9,476 bases of DNA from an uncultured bacterium (GTDB lineage: Bacteria; Bacillota; Clostridia; Oscillospirales; Oscillospiraceae): positions 1 through 9,476 of the forward strand of contig CASEKM010000060.1 in assembly GCA_949288405.1 (NCBI GenBank). The letters run 5' to 3'. How positions within the stretch are numbered: position 1 is the stretch's first letter; each line of letters begins with the position of its first letter. Position numbers and translations under genes: made by a program. Below the pieces are notes generated by a model. That model searched no databases and had not been told where the DNA came from. It worked only from the letters and a program-made list of their open reading frames with translations. Shown here in pieces: positions 5,936-9,476 of this stretch.

Positions 5936-7215
5936 GGCCGCTCCACCTCCTTGGGCCGGACTACGGACAGGGCGGAGCGCTGAGGCGTCACCCACCGGGC
6001 GATGAGGGCCTCCACGTCGGTCTTTTGAATGTCCGCGAACAGCTCCGGGAAGCGCAGGTAGTCCTGCCCGGCGAAGAAGCTCTGGGCCTGGCTGATGCAC
6101 AGGGTCTCAAAGGAGTTGAGAGAGCGCACCATGGCGCCGTAGACGCCCTTCTTCACCCGCTCCCACAGCCCGGGGTCCACCCCCGCCCGGCCGATGCGCC
6201 GGGCCTCCGCCTGGACCATGCGCCGCACCGCGGCCGGGTCCTTGGACTCGCCGCCGGCGGCCAGAAAGGCGCAGCCGGGGACGCTGTCATAGCCGTAGCT
6301 GAAATTCCGGTTGATAAGCCCCCGCTGGTAGAGCCGGGCGTACAGGGGGGTGGAGCTGCCCAGCAGCACCTCGCAGGCCAACTCCCCCAGCAGCCGCTGG
6401 CGCAGGCCGGCCTCCCCCCGCTCCGGGGCGTCCCCCTTAAAGCCCAGCTGGAAGATGGGGCAGGACACCGCCATCTGCTCCTCCAGCAGGCCCTGATGGG
6501 CCCCCTCCGGCTCCTCCGGGCCCAGGCCCCGCTGGGCGATGGGGCCGGAGGACTCCGGCAGCACCGCCCGGGCGATGTCACAGACCGCCGCGGGGTCCAC
6601 ATCCCCCGCCACGCACAGGACCATGTTGCCCGGGGTGTAAAAGGCCCGGTGGCAGTCATACAGGGTCTGGGGGGTGATCCGGGCGATGGAGTCCACCGAC
6701 CCGGCCACGCTCACCCGGATGGGGTGGTGGGCGTACAGGGCGGACATCAGGTTGGTGAACACCTTCCAGTCCGGGTCGTCCTCGATCATGCCGATCTCCT
6801 GGCCGATGATCCCCTGCTCCTTATCCACGCTCTCCTGGGTGAAGTAGGGGATTGAGACGAAGGAGAGGAGGGTCTTCAGGTTCTCCTCAAACTGCTGGGT
6901 GCACTCAAAGTAGTACCCGGTGACCGCGTTGGCGGTGAAGGCGTTGGGGGAGGCCCCGTTGGCCGTCAGCTTCTGGAGAGCGTTGCCCTCGGGGGTGTCG
7001 AACATCTTGTGCTCCAGGTAGTGGGCCACCCCGGCGGGGGTGTCGTGCCAGGTCCCGTCCAGGCAGAACCGCAGGTCCATCCCCCCGTAATTGGCGGCAA
7101 AGAAGGCGTAGCTCTTCTGAAAACCGGGCTTGGGGAAGACGAACACATTGAGGCCGTTGTCCAGCGTCTCGTGGTACAGCCGCTCCCCCACCCGGGGAAA
7201 ATCCAACCGATCCAT
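5932..7215 (-). CDS. yfmH: M16 family zinc peptidase, YfmH/YmfH type
   Basis: This 427-residue protein has two M16 half-domains: a peptidase domain (about 10-170) with the inverted zinc motif HYLEH (65-69) and a third-ligand glutamate in the GQEIGMIEDDP stretch (E140), then the M16 C-terminal domain (about 175-360, starting ITPQTLYDCHRAFYTPGNMVL). Zinc and catalytic residues are therefore present. Homologues form a pair with YfmF/YmfF in many Firmicutes; databases name them EF-P 5-aminopentanol modification-associated, but that role comes from gene neighbourhood in Bacillus and the true substrate is not established. By analogy with two-chain M16 enzymes, this would be the catalytic partner. 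AGGGAGG precedes the ATG. It begins 6 nt after the yfmF stop and overlaps lgt by 4 nt. It appears intact although its partner gene is broken. Confidence 0.88.
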   Translation of the reverse strand: MDRLDFPRVGERLYHETLDNGLNVFVFPKPGFQKSYAFFAANYGGMDLRFCLDGTWHDTPAGVAHYLEHKMFDTPEGNALQKLTANGASPNAFTANAVTGYYFECTQQFEENLKTLLSFVSIPYFTQESVDKEQGIIGQEIGMIEDDPDWKVFTNLMSALYAHHPIRVSVAGSVDSIARITPQTLYDCHRAFYTPGNMVLCVAGDVDPAAVCDIARAVLPESSGPIAQRGLGPEEPEGAHQGLLEEQMAVSCPIFQLGFKGDAPERGEAGLRQRLLGELACEVLLGSSTPLYARLYQRGLINRNFSYGYDSVPGCAFLAAGGESKDPAAVRRMVQAEARRIGRAGVDPGLWERVKKGVYGAMVRSLNSFETLCISQAQSFFAGQDYLRFPELFADIQKTDVEALIARWVTPQRSALSVVRPKEVERP

Positions 7216-7221
7216 CGAAAC

Positions 7222-8446
7222 TCAATCCTCCCTTCCCCGCAAAAAGTATACCGTGTCCAGCTCCAGCCGCTGGGCGGCGGCGGACACCTGCTCCCGGGTG
7301 ACCGTTTTCAGGCCCTCCACCAGCTCCTGGACGCCGGTGTCCAGGCCGGCGGCCGCCTGTCCCAGCCAGAACTCCTCCAGGCGGCTCTGGTCGTCCAGCG
7401 TAGACAGGTGCCCCCCGATCAGGGTGCGCCGGGCCCCCTCCAGCTCCCAGTCCTCGATCTCCCCCCGGCGGACGGCCTCCAGCTGGGAGAGGATCTCGTC
7501 CCTGGCCTGCTGGAACTTGTCGAACTCGATGCCCGAGGACACCAGCAGCAGCCCCTTCATCTTCTCCAGAGTGGAGCTGGCGTAGTAGCACAGGGAGAGC
7601 TTCTCCCGCACGTTCAGAAACAGCTTGGACAGGGGGGTGGCCCCGAAGACCGCGTTGCACAGCACCAGGGCGGGGTACTCCTCCTCCCAGCAGGTGATCC
7701 CCCCGGTGCGGAAGCCCAGGGCCAGCTTGCCCTGGGTCACATCCAGGCGGTCCTCCCGGTACTCCGGCTCCGGAGCGGCGTGGAGGCGCACCTGACACTC
7801 CGGCTCCAAGCGCTCCCCGCCCCGGGGCAGCCCCTCCAGGGCGGCGCGGAAGGCCGCCTCCACCCGCTCCGGCGCGGCAGAGCCGCAGTAGTACAGCTCC
7901 AGTTCCGAGCGCTCCAGCAGGGCCTGGTACCGCGCCCAGAGGGATTCCGGAGTAAGGGCGGCGGCGCTGTCCTCATCGCCCAGCTTGTCCACCCCAAAGG
8001 CCTCCTCCCGGCACATGAGCTGGGTGAGGCGGGAGAGGGCGTACCGGCGCTTGTCGTTCACCTGGGCCCGGATGCGGTCCACCAGATTGGTCCGGCAGCT
8101 CCCCCAGCAGGGCGGCGGCCCCCTCCAGAATGGGCTCCCCCTCCAGGGTGTAGGCGTCGTCCAGGAAGCTGGCGGCAAAGCCCACGCACTGGGTCTCCCC
8201 CTTTTTCCGCACCACCGGCTCCACGGCCCCGCCGTACAGCTGGTCTAAGGCGGCGGACAGACTCTCCAGGTCCGGGTGCTCCTCCGTCCCCCGGCGGAGC
8301 ACCGAGGGGATCAGGGCGTTAGCCGCCGCCGTCTCCGCCGCCAGCGGGGCCATCAGGGTAAGGGACAGGTAGGCGCTTTTGAATTTTTGGGTGTGGACCG
8401 TCCGCAGCCACACCCCGGGAAACAGCTCCCGTCGCATTGCTTCCAT
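7222..8446 (-). pseudogene. yfmF: Frameshifted M16 family protein, YfmF/YmfF type
   Basis: Two frames together give a YfmF-like protein. The first part (8446 down to about 8096, 117 residues) runs from MEAMRREL through KFKSAYLSLTLMAPL and VVRKKGETQCVGFA to LEGAAALLGEL. Homology then continues in another frame from about 8094 (RTNLVDRIRAQVNDKRRYAL) to the stop at 7222, about 290 residues. Between the halves, the family segment after the GEL helix (a strand and helix before the EK-xx-L motif) is missing, roughly 20 residues judged from the usual 420-430 length. So this is a deletion whose length is not a multiple of three, not a simple base slip. No HxxEH is present at the equivalent site, as expected for the non-catalytic YfmF partner. 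AAAGGAA lies 6 nt before the ATG at 8446. It could be an assembly error or a true loss. Confidence 0.82.
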
Positions 8447-8461
8447 GGGGTATTCCTTTCC

Positions 8462-8478
8462 TTGGGAGATGCTCCCAA
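8462..8478. promoter_or_regulatory. 17-bp perfect dyad in the yfmF leader
   Basis: TTGGGAGATGCTCCCAA is a 7-bp inverted repeat with a 3-nt centre. It lies between the yfmF -10 (8495-8500) and its ribosome binding site (8453-8459), where a repressor or an RNA hairpin could act. Function unknown. Confidence 0.5.
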
Positions 8479-8494
8479 TCAAAAATCGAGCAAT

Positions 8495-8523
8495 ATTATA
8501 CCATAGGAAATGAAAAGAATCAA
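8495..8523 (-). promoter_or_regulatory. Sigma-A promoter of the yfmF-yfmH-lgt-folD operon
   Basis: On the minus strand TTGATT (8523-8518) and perfect TATAAT (8500-8495) are spaced by 17 nt. It is the only good promoter seen upstream of yfmF, and no other was noticed inside the operon, so lgt and folD probably depend on it. Confidence 0.75.
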
Positions 8524-8540
8524 TTTTTCCGGCTTGGGCG

Positions 8541-8586
8541 GAGCGGGTTTCCGCTCTCTCCACCAGTGTCCCCGGACTCTGGTGGA
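8541..8586. promoter_or_regulatory. Two dyads midway between the divergent promoters
   Basis: GAGCGG-GTTT-CCGCTC (8541-8556) is a perfect 6-bp hairpin. Next, TCCACCAG (8559-8566) and CTGGTGGA (8579-8586) form a perfect 8-bp dyad, whose interior GTCC-CC-GGAC (8568-8577) is also self-complementary. They lie upstream of both the yfmF -35 (8523) and the ylxM -35 (8627), a position suited to a shared regulator. No known operator was recognised. Confidence 0.45.
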
Positions 8587-8626
8587 ATATACCAAAGGGA
8601 GGCCGCCGGGGGGACGGAATTTCGGA

Positions 8627-8655
8627 TTGACAAACAGAGACGGTTGTGGTAAGAT
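8627..8655 (+). promoter_or_regulatory. Sigma-A promoter of ylxM-ffh
   Basis: A consensus TTGACA (8627-8632) and TAAGAT (8650-8655) are separated by 17 nt. Transcription is expected to start near 8662, about 47 nt before the ylxM ATG. Confidence 0.85.
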
Positions 8656-8660
8656 TCTGC

Positions 8661-8684
8661 TTGTAAAGTTCACTGGCTTTACAA
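8661..8684. promoter_or_regulatory. Perfect dyad at the ylxM transcription start
   Basis: TTGTAAAG (8661-8668) and CTTTACAA (8677-8684) are perfect 8-bp inverted arms with an 8-nt centre. The dyad starts at the expected +1 of the ylxM-ffh promoter and ends 9 nt before the AGGAGG site (8694-8699). It may be a repressor operator or a leader hairpin; the sequence does not decide. Confidence 0.6.
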
Positions 8685-8708
8685 CAGGACGAGAGGAGGC
8701 CGCGGAAC

Positions 8709-9074
8709 ATGAAAAGCCAGGCATACCGGATGGCCCTGCTGTACGATTTTTACGGCGACGTGCTCACCGACCGGCAGAAGGAGTTCTACGACCTCTACTA
8801 CAACGAGGACCTGTCTCTGGCCGAGATCGCCGAGAACTGCGGCATCACCCGCCAGGGCGTCCGGGACGTGATCGTCCGGGCGGAGGCCATCCTCACCGAC
8901 CTGGAGGACAAGACCGGCCTCATCAAGCGCTTCCACGCCATGCAGAAGCAGTTCCGGGAGATGGAGGGGGCCGCCCAGGAGATCCTGCGGCGCAGCGCCC
9001 GCTATGACGACCCGGAGCTGGAGGCCCAGGCCCGAAAGATCCTGGAGCTGTGCCGCCAGATGGAGAAGGAGTGA
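8709..9074 (+). CDS. ylxM: YlxM family signal-recognition-particle-associated helix-turn-helix protein (UPF0122)
   Basis: This small 121-residue cytoplasmic protein has a sigma-70 region 4-like helix-turn-helix. The family core is plain: LLYDFYGDVLTDRQKEFYDL (10-29), YYNEDLSLAEIAENCGITRQ (30-49), with the recognition helix running into GVRDVIVRAEAIL (50-62). A charged, probably coiled helical tail (about 66-121) follows. YlxM is encoded next to ffh in most Firmicutes; in Streptococcus it binds the SRP and modulates its assembly or activity, so a role in SRP function is the best guess rather than transcription alone. The start is fixed by AGGAGG (8694-8699) 9 nt upstream. It has its own strong promoter and is followed by ffh after 3 nt. 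Confidence 0.95.
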   Translation: MKSQAYRMALLYDFYGDVLTDRQKEFYDLYYNEDLSLAEIAENCGITRQGVRDVIVRAEAILTDLEDKTGLIKRFHAMQKQFREMEGAAQEILRRSARYDDPELEAQARKILELCRQMEKE

Positions 9075-9077
9075 CCC

Positions 9078-9476
9078 ATGGCATTTGAAGGACTGACCGA
9101 AAAGCTCTCCGCCGCCTTTAAAAAGCTGCGGGGCAAGGGGCGTCTCTCCGAGGCCGACGTGAAGGAGGCCATGCGGGAGATCCGTCTGGCCCTGCTGGAG
9201 GCCGACGTCAGCTACAAGGTGGTCAAGCAGTTCATTGCCCAGGTCACCGAGAAGGCGGTGGGGGCCGACGTGCTGGAGGCCCTGTCCCCCGCTCAGCAGA
9301 TCGTCAAGATCGTCAACCAGGAGCTCACCGAGCTCATGGGCGGCCAGAGCGCCAAGCTGACCATCGCCTCAAAACCGCCCACGGTGGTGATGATGGTGGG
9401 CCTGCAGGGCGCCGGCAAGACCACCAACTGCGCCAAGCTGGCCGGCCTGATGAAGCGCAAGGAGGGCAAGCGCCCC
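9078..9476 (+). CDS. ffh: Signal recognition particle protein Ffh, N-terminal part (3' end outside window)
   Basis: The frame is open from ATG 9078 to the right edge, 133 codons. It opens MAFEGLTEKLSAAFKKLRGK, the SRP54 N domain (about 1-88) with its ALLEADVSYKVVK segment (38-50). It enters the G domain with VMMVGLQGAGKTT (104-116), the P-loop (GLQGAGKT, 108-115). Ffh with 4.5S RNA binds signal sequences as they leave the ribosome and docks with FtsY at the membrane by GTP-dependent pairing. The start is 3 nt after the ylxM stop, with AAGGAG at 9066-9071 inside the end of ylxM, so translation is probably coupled. The rest of the G domain and the M domain lie outside the window. Confidence 0.97.
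   Translation, partial: MAFEGLTEKLSAAFKKLRGKGRLSEADVKEAMREIRLALLEADVSYKVVKQFIAQVTEKAVGADVLEALSPAQQIVKIVNQELTELMGGQSAKLTIASKPPTVVMMVGLQGAGKTTNCAKLAGLMKRKEGKRP

Noticed and set aside
5932..6100. N-terminal extension of lgt to an ATG at 6100
   Set aside because: The extra 55 residues are Arg/Pro/Gly-rich, lie over yfmH in another frame, and would precede a normal Lgt N-terminus that has its own AAGGAGG site.
7222..8446. Programmed ribosomal frameshift in yfmF
   Set aside because: No slippery heptamer or downstream pseudoknot was seen, and family residues are missing at the junction, which frameshifting would not restore.
8447..8710. Extension of the yfmF N-terminal frame to 8710
   Set aside because: It would cover both divergent promoters and overlap the ylxM start, and the residues do not resemble the family.

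Overview
The window is GC-rich, compactly packed bacterial chromosome. The Firmicutes-type ylxM-ffh pair, a clostridial-type EtfB/EtfA pair, AGGAGG ribosome binding sites and sigma-A-like promoters point to an anaerobic clostridium. The high GC suggests an Oscillospiraceae-like gut member (Flavonifractor/Pseudoflavonifractor/Lawsonibacter type). The family call is inference; no 16S gene is present.

Left part (1-1460, + strand): the end of etfB and a complete etfA, closed by a strong intrinsic terminator. Next (1465-3405, - strand): a yaaA-threonine aldolase operon with its own promoter and terminator, convergent with etfA. Middle (3461-4116): a tRNA-Arg(ACG) gene with an A-tract, a good promoter and a terminator, followed by about 450 bp without genes. 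That stretch holds GC-rich hairpins, a 20-bp AT-rich hairpin, three AGGTCAACT repeats at an exact 12-bp period, and a large nested inverted repeat. It is the least explained part of the window and may be a mobile-element scar or a dispersed repeat.

Next (4117-8523, - strand): a tight operon read yfmF -> yfmH -> lgt -> folD. It encodes two M16-peptidase-family proteins, prolipoprotein diacylglyceryl transferase and the bifunctional folate enzyme FolD. The lead gene, yfmF, is broken: its two halves lie in different frames and a family segment of roughly 20 residues is missing at the junction. The other three genes are intact and translationally close-packed (6-nt gap, 4-nt overlap, 1-nt gap).

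Right part (8541-9476, + strand): a divergent promoter region with several perfect dyads, then ylxM and the start of ffh, the signal-recognition-particle genes, which run off the window. lgt (lipoprotein maturation) and ylxM-ffh (membrane targeting) are both envelope/secretion functions. The etf genes belong to energy metabolism, and folD to one-carbon metabolism.

No phage, CRISPR, toxin-antitoxin or defence genes are visible. I found no clearly new multi-gene system. The main points for a second look are the damaged yfmF, the repeat-rich region after the tRNA and the dyads around the ylxM promoter.
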